In this document: positions 1 through 5,598 of the stretch, in pieces
How the letters are laid out: the number at the start of each line of letters is the position of its first letter
Position numbering within the stretch: the stretch's first letter is position 1
Origin: Myxococcales bacterium
GTDB taxonomy: Bacteria; Myxococcota; Polyangia; Fen-1088
Assembly (NCBI GenBank): GCA_003159055.1
Contig: PMLH01000566.1
Span: forward strand, 360-6,979
Reading direction: 5' to 3'
DNA: 6,620 bases
Notes under the pieces: generated by a model
What the model was told of the DNA's origin: nothing
Database searches by the model: none
The model's input: only the letters and a program-made list of their open reading frames with translations
Made by a program: the position numbers and the translations under genes

Positions 1-1166
1 GCCTTGCGCGGCTCGTGCACGCTGAGGAAGTAGTGAGCCATGGTGCCGGCCAGACCGAACAGCGTGATGGGAATGACGAACCAGGGCAGACCGGTTCTGA
101 CCATCGCGATCAGCTCGGGATCGGACTTGCTGAACAACGCCGCCACGGGTCCTGGAAAAATGGCGATGGCGATGGCGAAGAACGCACCCATGCTGAGGCT
201 GGTGACCAGCACGCGCACCAGCAGCGCACGCACGCGGTCGAGCCGCCCCGCCCCTTTGTTGAAGCCCACGAGAGGCATCATCGCCTGCATCACGCCGAGA
301 GACGGGTAGATGAGAAACATCGCCACCGTGTTCAGCACGCCGAGCGTGGCCAAGCCGCGCGGGCCTGCCTGGCTGCCGGCGCCGTGATTCGCGGCCAGGA
401 AAACCAAGGTGGCAAGTATCTGCATCAGCCCGAACGGCGCACCCAAGGTCACAATCGCTCGCGCCGTCGCGCGATCGGCACGCAGAAAACGACGGCGAAT
501 GTGCAGCACGCTGCCTCGACTCTGGACGAAAGCCATCACCAGCGAGCAACCGACCATTTGAGACAGGGCGGTTGCCAGCGCGGTTCCGGTCACGCCCAGG
601 TGGAGCCAATACACCGCGACCAGAGCCAGGCAGACGTTCAGCGCGTTGGCGCCGAGCATGAAGCCGAGGCCCAGCATGGGCCGCCCCTGCACGCGCAGGA
701 TGTTACCCATGGAAATCAGGACGATGAGGAAGATCTGCCCAACGGCAAAAATGCGCGCGAACGGAACCGCCATCGGCAAGAGTCGCGCATCACAGCCGCA
801 AGCAACAAGGATCGGCCGAGTGAAGGCGCAGATCACCAGCGCAAGCACGCTGCCCGCAACCAGTCCCAGGCGCACGCTCTGCCCGAGAACGCGCTCGGCG
901 CCCCCCTGATCCTTCTGCCCCAGCAGGACCGAAATCCGGTTTCCGGTGCCAGTGCCGAGCAGCAGGCCCACCGCCATTCCGACGATGGCCAGCGGAAAGG
1001 CAGCCGTGACCGCCGCCATGCCGTCCGTGCCCACCCCTCGCCCAACGATAATGCGATCTGCGACCTGGTAAAGTGCGTTGGCGAGAAAGCCTGCGATGGC
1101 CGGCAGTGAATAGCGGGCGAGCAGCCGACCGACTGGCAGCTCGCCCATGTGTCGAACGGCATCCAT
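1..1166 (-). CDS. MATE family multidrug/sodium efflux transporter, 3' end cut by window edge
   Basis: This is an inner-membrane secondary transporter of the MATE family, which exports cationic drugs or metabolites in exchange for Na+ or H+. The minus-strand frame is open for 388 codons and runs off the left edge; family members are usually about 450 residues, so the last one or two helices are missing. The N-terminus (MGELPVGRLLARYSLPAIAG, then ALYQVADRIIVGRGVG) is the typical first MATE helix and loop. Further signatures are GNILRVQGRPMLGLG (residues 154-168) and, opening the second half, YPSLGVMQAMMPLVGFNKGA (287-306), which matches the P...G..Q...P..G.N.GA pattern of MepA/NorM-like pumps. 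Many hydrophobic segments are visible throughout. ATG at 1166 gives the usual ten residues before the conserved LPVGRLL block; ATG at 1148 and GTG at 1196 are alternatives, and none has a clear Shine-Dalgarno. A palindromic element lies 57 bp upstream. Family assignment is secure; the substrate is unknown. Confidence 0.93.
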   Translation of the reverse strand, partial: MDAVRHMGELPVGRLLARYSLPAIAGFLANALYQVADRIIVGRGVGTDGMAAVTAAFPLAIVGMAVGLLLGTGTGNRISVLLGQKDQGGAERVLGQSVRLGLVAGSVLALVICAFTRPILVACGCDARLLPMAVPFARIFAVGQIFLIVLISMGNILRVQGRPMLGLGFMLGANALNVCLALVAVYWLHLGVTGTALATALSQMVGCSLVMAFVQSRGSVLHIRRRFLRADRATARAIVTLGAPFGLMQILATLVFLAANHGAGSQAGPRGLATLGVLNTVAMFLIYPSLGVMQAMMPLVGFNKGAGRLDRVRALLVRVLVTSLSMGAFFAIAIAIFPGPVAALFSKSDPELIAMVRTGLPWFVIPITLFGLAGTMAHYFLSVHEPRK

Positions 1167-1223
1167 GAGCAGGGAGTGGCTAACACGTCCTGACACCGGC
1201 GCGCAAGGTTCGACACTGCCGAG

Positions 1224-1392
1224 CTAGCAGCCCGTTGTGAAAGTCGGACTGAGCCGTTCGGCGCGGATTCGGGCCGGATGCAAGGAGCAGCGAAGCGCCG
1301 AATACTAGAGGTATTCAAGCGAGCGGCGACGCAGCAGCCGGCTCCGAAGACGCCCGAACGGCGACGTGGAGACTTTTGCCACGGGCTGCTAG
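1224..1392. mobile_element. 169-bp near-palindromic MITE-like element with CTAG ends
   Basis: Two 82-nt arms (1224-1305 and 1311-1392) are imperfect reverse complements around a 5-nt loop, TAGAG (1306-1310). The outer ends match best: CTAGCAGCCCGT begins both arms when each is read inward, followed by a shared AAAGTC. The central stem is perfect, GAATAC/GTATTC. A shared GCCGTTCGG in mid-arm is offset by one base, showing a small indel. There is no coding capacity. Because CTAG is its own reverse complement, the outermost four bases could be a target-site duplication, as in IS5-type elements that target YTAR, or part of the terminal repeat. Short palindromic elements with such ends are typical non-autonomous insertion-sequence derivatives. 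As RNA it would form a very long hairpin between two co-oriented genes and might limit read-through, though no clear U-tract is visible. Confidence 0.75.
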
Positions 1393-1607
1393 GCTTCTCG
1401 GTGACTGGATGCCGCCATCATCGCCCCGAGAAGCGAGCCGACGACCGCACCCAGAACCGCCATCACCGCTGCAGCGACCTCGCCATGCGCTGACCCAAGC
1501 ACGCCGCAAACCCCGGCCGCCAGGAGTCCGCCCACGACCGCACCCACTGGGTGATGAACCATTCGCATTATCACGCCTTGCTTCTTCAGGTTCATGCGCT
1601 CTTCCAT
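1389..1607 (-). CDS. small glycine-rich (glycine-zipper-like) membrane protein
   Basis: This is a 72-residue protein of unknown function. After a basic N-terminus (MEERMNLKKQ) and the segment VHHPVG, it has two hydrophobic Gly/Ala/Val stretches, AVVGGLLAAGVCGVLGS (23-39) and EVAAAVMAVLGAVVGSLLGA (43-62). The GxxxG-like spacing suggests two packed transmembrane helices. The start at 1607 is favoured because GGAGGT (1618-1613, minus strand) sits 5 nt upstream. GTG at 1610, immediately adjacent in frame, is an alternative. A longer reading from 1673 would only translate the tetranucleotide repeat and is unlikely. The TAG stop (1391-1389) lies inside the terminal CTAG of the palindromic element, so the native C-terminus may have been replaced. 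The gene is on the same strand as the efflux pump, which lies beyond the element. Confidence 0.6.
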   Translation of the reverse strand: MEERMNLKKQGVIMRMVHHPVGAVVGGLLAAGVCGVLGSAHGEVAAAVMAVLGAVVGSLLGAMMAASSHREA

Positions 1608-1612
1608 CACGC

Positions 1613-1618
1613 ACCTCC
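1613..1618 (-). promoter_or_regulatory. Shine-Dalgarno (GGAGGT) of the small membrane protein
   Basis: On the minus strand, GGAGGT lies 5 nt before ATG at 1607. It is the strongest ribosome-binding site in the window and fixes the start choice. It is fused directly to a run of GGAT repeats. Confidence 0.6.
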
Positions 1619-1634
1619 ATCCATCCATCCATCC
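1613..1634. repeat. tetranucleotide repeat (TCCA/GGAT)n
   Basis: The plus strand carries about five uninterrupted TCCA units. Read on the minus strand these are GGAT units running straight into the GGAGGT ribosome-binding site of the small membrane-protein gene. A change in copy number would alter the leader just upstream of the Shine-Dalgarno, not the reading frame from 1607. Confidence 0.75.
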
Positions 1635-1833
1635 AAGCAGAACATCCGAACAACCCGAGGTTTTGCGAGCCAACCGATAGACCCAGCAAGCTCGCCCCTC
1701 CTATCCACATACCGCCAGATCTGCCCAGGCGCAATGCAAAGACCGCGAAGCACAGTTCCCCGGCCTGCAGTAGGGTGACGGCGCAGAGGAGAAACTGCCG
1801 TCAATCCGTGGCTTTCTGCTATTCTTCGCGGCC

Positions 1834-2865
1834 ATGCGCAGGAACGTCTCCATCTTGAAAATCAGTGCGTCTTTTCGTCTCCTACTCGCGGCTGCGGGGA
1901 TTGCATGCGCGACTGGCTGCGGCAGCAACAGCAATGGCAACCCCGATGCAGCGATCCCAAGCGGGCCCGACAGCGCCGTCCCCGTCCCGGGTCTCGACGG
2001 CAGCGCCGTCCCCGTCCCGAGCCTCGACGGCAGCGCCTCGGCCGAGGCAGCACAGCCGCAAGAAGCAGGCACGGCGACACCGTCGTATTGCACGAACAAA
2101 CCCGCGTTACCGAACGTCACGAATGTCTCTGGCACCTGGGCCATCCGCGCGCTCGCCACCCAAGTCGTCAATGCCCCGAGCGTTGGCCTGCTCCACCCGA
2201 AGACCCTCTTCTACATGCTGGTCAATCTGACCCAATCCGGGACCGATATCGTCGCGGATGGTCGCTATTGCGACCGGGCCGAGATCGACCAGCCCGGCTC
2301 TCTCGTCACCGTGGTGGTGCCGGACAAATGGGCGCACACCGAGAAGCCGGTGCGCCGGCCAGGCCAGCTGGTCGTAGGTGCCGATGGCGTTTCCGTGCTC
2401 AGCTTTCCACTCCTGGTCGAGCTGGCGGGCGCAGTCCCAGATGCAACCACGGATCAGCTGCCCACCAGCGTCAGCGATCCACACGTGATCGACGAAGACA
2501 ACGACGGGCACCCAGGGATCACCGTCAATCTCACCGGGATGCTGCTCGGCAGCCTGTATTCGGTCCAGCGACAGACTACGGCGATCATCGCGATCCCGGT
2601 CGCGCCCGATCGGTTCGAGGGCGTGCTGGATTTCGCATCCAAACAGAACGTCCTCGACAGCTACCCGACCAGCCTCACCGCGCTGTACGGACAGGCGGTA
2701 GCCTACTCCGACCCATCCGAGTGCAGCAGCACCTTCGCCATGGTCAAGGTAGCGGACGCCACCAACGTCGCCCCGCTTGATGCCTCCACCCTCGACGCGA
2801 GCGATGGCAGCCCCCCAAGCTGTGCATGGCTGCGCGACAACGAAGCCGTCCTCTTCCCGCAGTAG
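1834..2865 (+). CDS. secreted lipoprotein of unknown function
   Basis: This 343-residue protein begins with a lipoprotein signal peptide: basic MRRN, a hydrophobic core ISASFRLLLAAAGIACATG, and a lipobox ending at Cys29 (ATGC); Cys25 (GIAC) is an alternative. The protein should be lipid-anchored to an envelope membrane. After the cysteine comes a flexible linker rich in Ser, Asn, Gly, Pro and Asp (residues 30-85). It includes two tandem decapeptides, SAVPVPGLDG and SAVPVPSLDG (47-66). The folded part starts near Cys86. It contains hydrophobic strand-like stretches and an acidic DEDNDG motif (220-225) with the D-x-D-x-DG spacing of calcium-binding loops, followed by HPGITV. Other cysteines are at 146, 297 and 330, so disulfides are possible. 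I recognise no named domain. No good Shine-Dalgarno precedes ATG 1834, but the signal peptide fits this start. It is probably a single-gene unit. Confidence 0.82.
   Translation: MRRNVSILKISASFRLLLAAAGIACATGCGSNSNGNPDAAIPSGPDSAVPVPGLDGSAVPVPSLDGSASAEAAQPQEAGTATPSYCTNKPALPNVTNVSGTWAIRALATQVVNAPSVGLLHPKTLFYMLVNLTQSGTDIVADGRYCDRAEIDQPGSLVTVVVPDKWAHTEKPVRRPGQLVVGADGVSVLSFPLLVELAGAVPDATTDQLPTSVSDPHVIDEDNDGHPGITVNLTGMLLGSLYSVQRQTTAIIAIPVAPDRFEGVLDFASKQNVLDSYPTSLTALYGQAVAYSDPSECSSTFAMVKVADATNVAPLDASTLDASDGSPPSCAWLRDNEAVLFPQ
1972..2031 (+). repeat. 30-bp tandem duplication inside the lipoprotein linker
   Basis: Two 30-bp units (1972-2001 and 2002-2031) differ at two positions and encode SAVPVPGLDG and SAVPVPSLDG. 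A third unit starts with AGCGCC at 2032 and then breaks off. The reading frame is preserved, consistent with in-frame slippage expanding a spacer. Confidence 0.85.
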
Positions 2866-2872
2866 CGTGCTA

Positions 2873-2893
2873 CCGGGCGATTCGGAACGTCGC
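2873..2893. repeat. 21-bp direct repeat, left copy
   Basis: These 21 bp, starting CCGGGCGATTCGGAACG, recur exactly at 4884-4904 in the same orientation. On the minus strand the copy reads ATFRIAR followed at once by a TAG stop (2872-2870). The other copy lies in a sequence that resembles an outer-membrane protein C-terminus. It sits just 3' of the lipoprotein gene. Confidence 0.85.
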
Positions 2894-2916
2894 TCGGTGA
2901 TCGCGAGACGATCCGG

Positions 2917-3264
2917 TTGAATGCGGCCGCGCGCTCAGGCGACGACTTGTTCATCGGCCAGGAGGTCGTGACCTTCCTCCCGCTCGATGGGACCAACCGC
3001 GCGCAGCTGTGGACGGGACTCGGCGGCAAGCTCGACCGCCGCTTCGACAGTTGCTTCCTGCTCACGGATGCCACGTTCAAGCTGCTCCCCGGCGGGCGGC
3101 TCCAGCGCTCGCTCAAGACCAGTCGCACCTTCAAGGCGAACGGCATCTCCGGGGAGCTGGCGCGCTCGCTGCGCAAGGAGTGCATCGCTGCGCGCCCGGC
3201 GACGAACGTCTTCCAGTTTCCGATGACTGCGGGTGAGGTACCTGCGCCGCGCGAGGTACGCTGA
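2917..3264 (+). CDS. hypothetical protein, 115 aa, possibly an N-terminally truncated fragment
   Basis: I do not recognise this protein. The frame has strongly GC-biased third positions throughout and a balanced composition, with segments such as DDLFIGQEVVTFLPLDG (9-25), AQLWTGLGGKLDRRFDSCFL and SGELARSLRKECIAA, so it looks coding; the opposite-strand frames look like shadows. There is no signal peptide or membrane segment, so it would be cytoplasmic if expressed. A TGA stop directly precedes ATG 2917 and no ribosome-binding site is visible. Together with the 21-bp repeat 24 bp upstream, this makes loss of the original 5' end plausible. Its stop (3262-3264) overlaps a possible next start in TGATGATG. 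The coding status is fairly likely; completeness is doubtful. Confidence 0.5.
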   Translation: MNAAARSGDDLFIGQEVVTFLPLDGTNRAQLWTGLGGKLDRRFDSCFLLTDATFKLLPGGRLQRSLKTSRTFKANGISGELARSLRKECIAARPATNVFQFPMTAGEVPAPREVR

Positions 3265-3266
3265 TG

Positions 3267-3413
3267 ATGCTAGCAACCGCGCAGGTGCGTGTAGCACGCC
3301 GAACCGAACCCTGGCCTGCCCCTATCTGGCCTGATACATCGGATTCATGGCTCGCCTCTGACCGCGGACGATCTGCCGAGGTCTTGGCGATGCTTGGGGC
3401 GAAACACGGCTGA
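3267..3413 (+). CDS. 48-codon ORF upstream of the toxin remnant (possible antitoxin-position ORF)
   Basis: A short frame starts at ATG 3267, three bases after the stop of the 115-residue ORF within TGATGATG, and ends with TGA at 3411-3413. That stop overlaps the first codon of the RelE/ParE-like frame. This is the position an antitoxin gene would occupy in a type II toxin-antitoxin operon. Only the C-terminal part (SDRGRSAEVLAMLGAKHG) looks protein-like. The first half has weak third-position bias and matches no antitoxin DNA-binding fold that I can recognise. It may be the decayed end of an antitoxin gene or a chance ORF. Confidence 0.25.
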   Translation: MLATAQVRVARRTEPWPAPIWPDTSDSWLASDRGRSAEVLAMLGAKHG

Positions 3414-3598
3414 TATCCCGCTACGAGGTGCGGGTCGCGCCCCGAGCACAGGCGCAGGTCGACGAAGTCGCTGCTTGGTGGAAGGTAAACCGGCAGGCAG
3501 CGCCGATGCTGGTCGTGGACGAATTCGAGGCCGTGCAGAGCTGCCGGCGTCCCTATCACGGCCGGCGCAGCGCTATCTCGGCGACGAGCGGCTTGTGA
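3410..3598 (+). pseudogene. truncated RelE/ParE-family toxin remnant
   Basis: The frame encodes SRYEVRVAPRAQAQVDEVAA followed by WWKVNRQAAPMLVVDEFEAV. This is the N-terminal strand and two-helix region of RelE/ParE toxins, which are ribosome-dependent mRNA nucleases or gyrase inhibitors; the pattern is Y.V...P.A..qid..a.WW..nr..ap..f.deFe. The C-terminal half, which should hold the remaining beta-strands and catalytic residues, is missing. After about 3538 the frame runs into the 3' end of the convergent phosphatase-family gene, overlapping it by 43 bp, and stops at 3596-3598. There is no ATG, GTG or TTG start; the first usable codon before the homology is CTG at 3410. The stop of the preceding short ORF overlaps it, as is usual for toxin-antitoxin pairs. 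Family recognition is good, and the copy is very probably inactive. Confidence 0.6.
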
Positions 3599-4548
3599 TC
3601 CGAGCCTGCCCCTGTTCCGGTTGCAATGCGTGTGACGGTGAGGTCGCGCGACACATAGACGTGGTCGATCCGGATGGGCGGAGCCAGAAATACGCCGTTC
3701 GGCCAAGTCGCACCGAAGCCGCGGCCAGCTAGCTCCCAGCCATCGTCGGCAAACTCCCGCATCTCGGTGGCGACGAAGGAGTCGGATGTGGCGTTGAAAT
3801 CACCGGCCAAAATGAACGACTTTCCGCGCGTCCGCTTCAGCCGTTGCAAGAGGCGGTCGGCGCCGAGTCGGTGGCCAATCCCTTGCTCCGCATCGATAGG
3901 CGCCATCAAATGCAAGCTGACGATCTCGATCTCGCGCCCGCCCAGCACGAGGCGACCACGCACGGCCGGTAGCTCGGCCATCGAAAAGACCTCCAAATCA
4001 CGGAGCGGCAATCGGGAGGCGATGGCGCAACCGAAGGGATTCTCTCCGGTGATGCGCCGGTTGTAGGGATAGCGCAGCCAGAATCCGCGGCGTTCGAACT
4101 CGTCGTCCCAGCGGGCCGATAGCTCTTGAAGGAAATACACGTCGGCGTCGAAGCCCTCCAACTCGCCGGCCAAGAGCGCAAGGCTGTCATTCTCCATCAA
4201 TAGATTTGCGGTCACGACGCGGATGGAAGGCGCGAGGCCAGACGGTGGCTGCCTGGGCAAGAGCGGCATCACAGTGCCGGGCACGTGAAGGATGACGATG
4301 GCACCGGCCAGGCCCAGGAGACGCCAGCGCCTGCCGAGGGCCGCCAGCATCGCGATAGGCCACGCCGGCAGGAAGAGATACGCGGTAAAGAGGTTGGCAA
4401 CCGACACGAGCCACCAGCGATCGTGCGGGAGCAGCCGAGCCGCCACCGACAGCGCCAACGCCGCTGTGACCGCCCAGGCGACCATCCAGGCCAAGCGTGA
4501 CGCCAGCGAAGGGCGACGGGAGGCTGGAGACGTCTGCTTGTGATCCAC
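3556..4548 (-). CDS. membrane-anchored endonuclease/exonuclease/phosphatase (EEP) family protein
   Basis: This 330-residue protein has an N-terminal membrane module and a C-terminal EEP (DNase I-like) hydrolase domain. Hydrophobic helices lie at about 18-40, 45-66 and 76-96; the catalytic domain starts near 108 (SIRVVTANLLMEN). Metal and catalytic positions of the family are all visible: Asn115 (TANLL), Glu142 (FLQEL), His213 (SLHLMAP), Asp250 and Asn252 (AGDFNAT), Asp295 (IDHVYV) and the terminal Ser-Asp-His at 316-318 (GSDHKPLVAEI). The enzyme should therefore be active as a Mg2+-dependent phosphodiesterase or phosphatase, on nucleic acid, phospholipid or inositol-type substrates that cannot be told apart here. 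The layout matches the YafD-like membrane-anchored group, with the domain probably facing outward. The start is GTG at 4548 (GTGGATCACAAG), preceded by a weak GGGG. The 3' end converges on and overlaps the toxin remnant. Confidence 0.92.
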   Translation of the reverse strand: MDHKQTSPASRRPSLASRLAWMVAWAVTAALALSVAARLLPHDRWWLVSVANLFTAYLFLPAWPIAMLAALGRRWRLLGLAGAIVILHVPGTVMPLLPRQPPSGLAPSIRVVTANLLMENDSLALLAGELEGFDADVYFLQELSARWDDEFERRGFWLRYPYNRRITGENPFGCAIASRLPLRDLEVFSMAELPAVRGRLVLGGREIEIVSLHLMAPIDAEQGIGHRLGADRLLQRLKRTRGKSFILAGDFNATSDSFVATEMREFADDGWELAGRGFGATWPNGVFLAPPIRIDHVYVSRDLTVTRIATGTGAGSDHKPLVAEIALRRP

Positions 4549-4663
4549 TTGCGGCCCCGATGATAACCGGTTCGCGCTATTGGGGGCAGACTCGCCTAAG
4601 CAGAACCAGGCGGGGGCAGGATCTGTGGCATCGCGATGGCCTCGAAACCAGGGCAGGGTCGGA

Positions 4664-4844
4664 TGCCCATAGTCATTTCGAACAGGGTTTTGAGCGTCAG
4701 AGAGCCCTACCGGTCCGCATCAGGACAATCTTGAGGGCGTGGGTGGGGGCACGCCTGGGCACGTTTGGGCGGCTGTTGGGCGGCTACTGGCGCCTTTTTG
4801 CCACCGTTTGAGGATCCCGGCGAGGTGGTCCCCAACACGCAGGA
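4664..4844 (+). repeat. dispersed repeat, copy A (diverged direct repeat)
   Basis: This stretch aligns with 6319-6478 in the same orientation. Shared blocks are GCCCATAGTCA, TGAGCGTCAGAGA, the CCGGT region, ATCTTG.GGGCG, TTGGGCGGCTGTTG and AACACGCAGG. Copy A has a few extra short segments relative to copy B. Near the left end both copies can be read as AHSHFE with synonymous differences (CAT/CAC, TTC/TTT), a hint of coding ancestry; the frame is then lost in copy B. It lies between the phosphatase-family gene and the second lipoprotein gene. It may be insertion-sequence debris or a genome-wide intergenic repeat. Confidence 0.7.
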
Positions 4845-4883
4845 CGGTGGAACATGAAACCCTTCCCGTCCCGGTCTGGCGCG

Positions 4884-4904
4884 CCGGGCGATTCGGAACG
4901 TCGC
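4884..4904. repeat. 21-bp direct repeat, right copy
   Basis: This is an exact match to 2873-2893 in the same orientation; the flanking bases differ on both sides (G and G here, A and T there). On the minus strand it encodes the ATFRIAR portion of the apparent outer-membrane protein remnant. Confidence 0.85.
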
Positions 4905-5025
4905 GCCCACGCCCAGCATGTAGCCCGCGCTCTTCCATCCGGATAGCCGGGATTGTTGGTCTGCAGGTTGGCCGTGCCCGGAGCCTGCAAGCCGGTGCGA
5001 ATGTCGACGGCGGTCCCCCCATCCC
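4884..5025 (-). pseudogene. frameshifted C-terminal remnant, probably of an outer-membrane beta-barrel protein
   Basis: The minus strand reads GTAVDIRTGLQAPGTANLQT, then NNPGYPDG, in one frame. Shifting by one base near 4934-4935 gives KSAGYMLGVGATFRIAR. Restoring one base to the glycine codon joins the two parts. The alternating hydrophobic pattern GYMLGVGATFRIA resembles the last beta-strand of an outer-membrane barrel, but I recognise no specific family. No stop follows ATFRIAR here; the frame continues into unrelated sequence. The 5' part is absent, because the second lipoprotein gene ends at 5065. The coding signal is moderate and the fragment is too short for firm assignment. Confidence 0.42.
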
Positions 5026-5064
5026 CGCCTTGAAGGCAGTCTGACGCCGTTCTAACTGAGGCAA

Positions 5065-5598
5065 CTATTCCGCGATGCCACCGTCGCCAATTATGACTTG
5101 AGCTGCGGCGATACAGGCATCGCCTATTCGCTCCATGGCCCGCACGAGGGCGTCGAGATTGTCATTCGTGCAGGCGGCGTCCACCAATCGGTCGTGGCGT
5201 GTGGGATCGTTCACGAAGCGGGTGGAAAGGTAGGGCCCCGAATCGGTACGATGAAGCGAGCATGGCGTGGCCAGGTCACGCAAGACCCCGGGGCGGGCCA
5301 GCAGATCGGGAATCGTCGAATTCAACGCCGGAAACTGGCCGTTCCACCGGCTTCCAGAGGCATCCTCCTTCGAACAGGTGGCGTCTCCCAAGGCTTGAAC
5401 CGTGACCGTTGTCTTCGCGACGGCCGCGTCCAGGTCGTATGGGTAGCTCAGGGAGACCGACACCACATCCGCCACGGAATCGGTGTCCGCGCGGGTGCCG
5501 CTATCTTGCTTGCAGCCACCAATCGACAGTAGCGAGAGCGATGTCAGAAGCACCGGGAGCACCTGGGACAACATCGGAATGTGCGTGGCCATTCGCAT
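5065..5598 (-). CDS. small lipoprotein of unknown function
   Basis: This 177-residue protein has a lipoprotein signal peptide: MRMATHIPMLSQVLPVLLTS then LSLLSIGGC, with the lipobox IGGC giving lipidated Cys29. The mature part is hydrophilic and has four more cysteines (75, 113, 143 and 162), enough for two disulfides outside the cytoplasm. It has an N-terminal strand-like region (VADVVSVSLSYPYDLDAAVA, 42-61) and a helix-like C-terminus (NLDALVRAMERIGDACIAAA, 147-166). No known domain is evident. ATG 5598 is favoured because AGGA lies about 8 nt upstream on the minus strand; ATG 5592 is an in-frame alternative that keeps the signal peptide. The gene stands alone, with repeat and remnant DNA on both sides. 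The signal peptide and lipobox are clear. Confidence 0.78.
   Translation of the reverse strand: MRMATHIPMLSQVLPVLLTSLSLLSIGGCKQDSGTRADTDSVADVVSVSLSYPYDLDAAVAKTTVTVQALGDATCSKEDASGSRWNGQFPALNSTIPDLLARPGVLRDLATPCSLHRTDSGPYLSTRFVNDPTRHDRLVDAACTNDNLDALVRAMERIGDACIAAAQVIIGDGGIAE

Noticed and set aside
15..1109. A long plus-strand open frame of 364 codons
   Set aside because: Its product is dominated by His, Gln, Arg and Glu with no hydrophobic core, typical of an antisense shadow. The minus strand here encodes a clear MATE transporter.
1809..1830. A possible promoter -10 (TATTCT) just upstream of the lipoprotein start
   Set aside because: No -35 element fits at normal spacing, and the position would leave almost no leader. 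The match is too weak to annotate.
1905..2780. A 291-codon plus-strand frame overlapping the lipoprotein gene
   Set aside because: It is extremely Arg/Gln-rich and low in hydrophobic residues. The frame starting at 1834 has a signal peptide, lipobox and normal composition.
2863..2874. A small inverted repeat GTAGC-GT-GCTAC at the lipoprotein stop codon, considered as a terminator
   Set aside because: The stem is only 5 bp with a 2-nt loop, too tight to close, and no T-tract follows.
2935..3297. A minus-strand 120-codon frame opposite the 115-residue ORF
   Set aside because: Its Arg/Glu/Ala-rich composition and lack of any motif indicate a shadow of the plus-strand frame, which has better codon bias and mixed composition.
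4720..5064. A minus-strand 114-codon frame starting just after the second lipoprotein gene's stop
   Set aside because: It is Pro/Arg-rich, with no domain or ribosome-binding site, and runs across the remnant and repeat copy A. The neighbouring frames carry the better beta-barrel-like signal.
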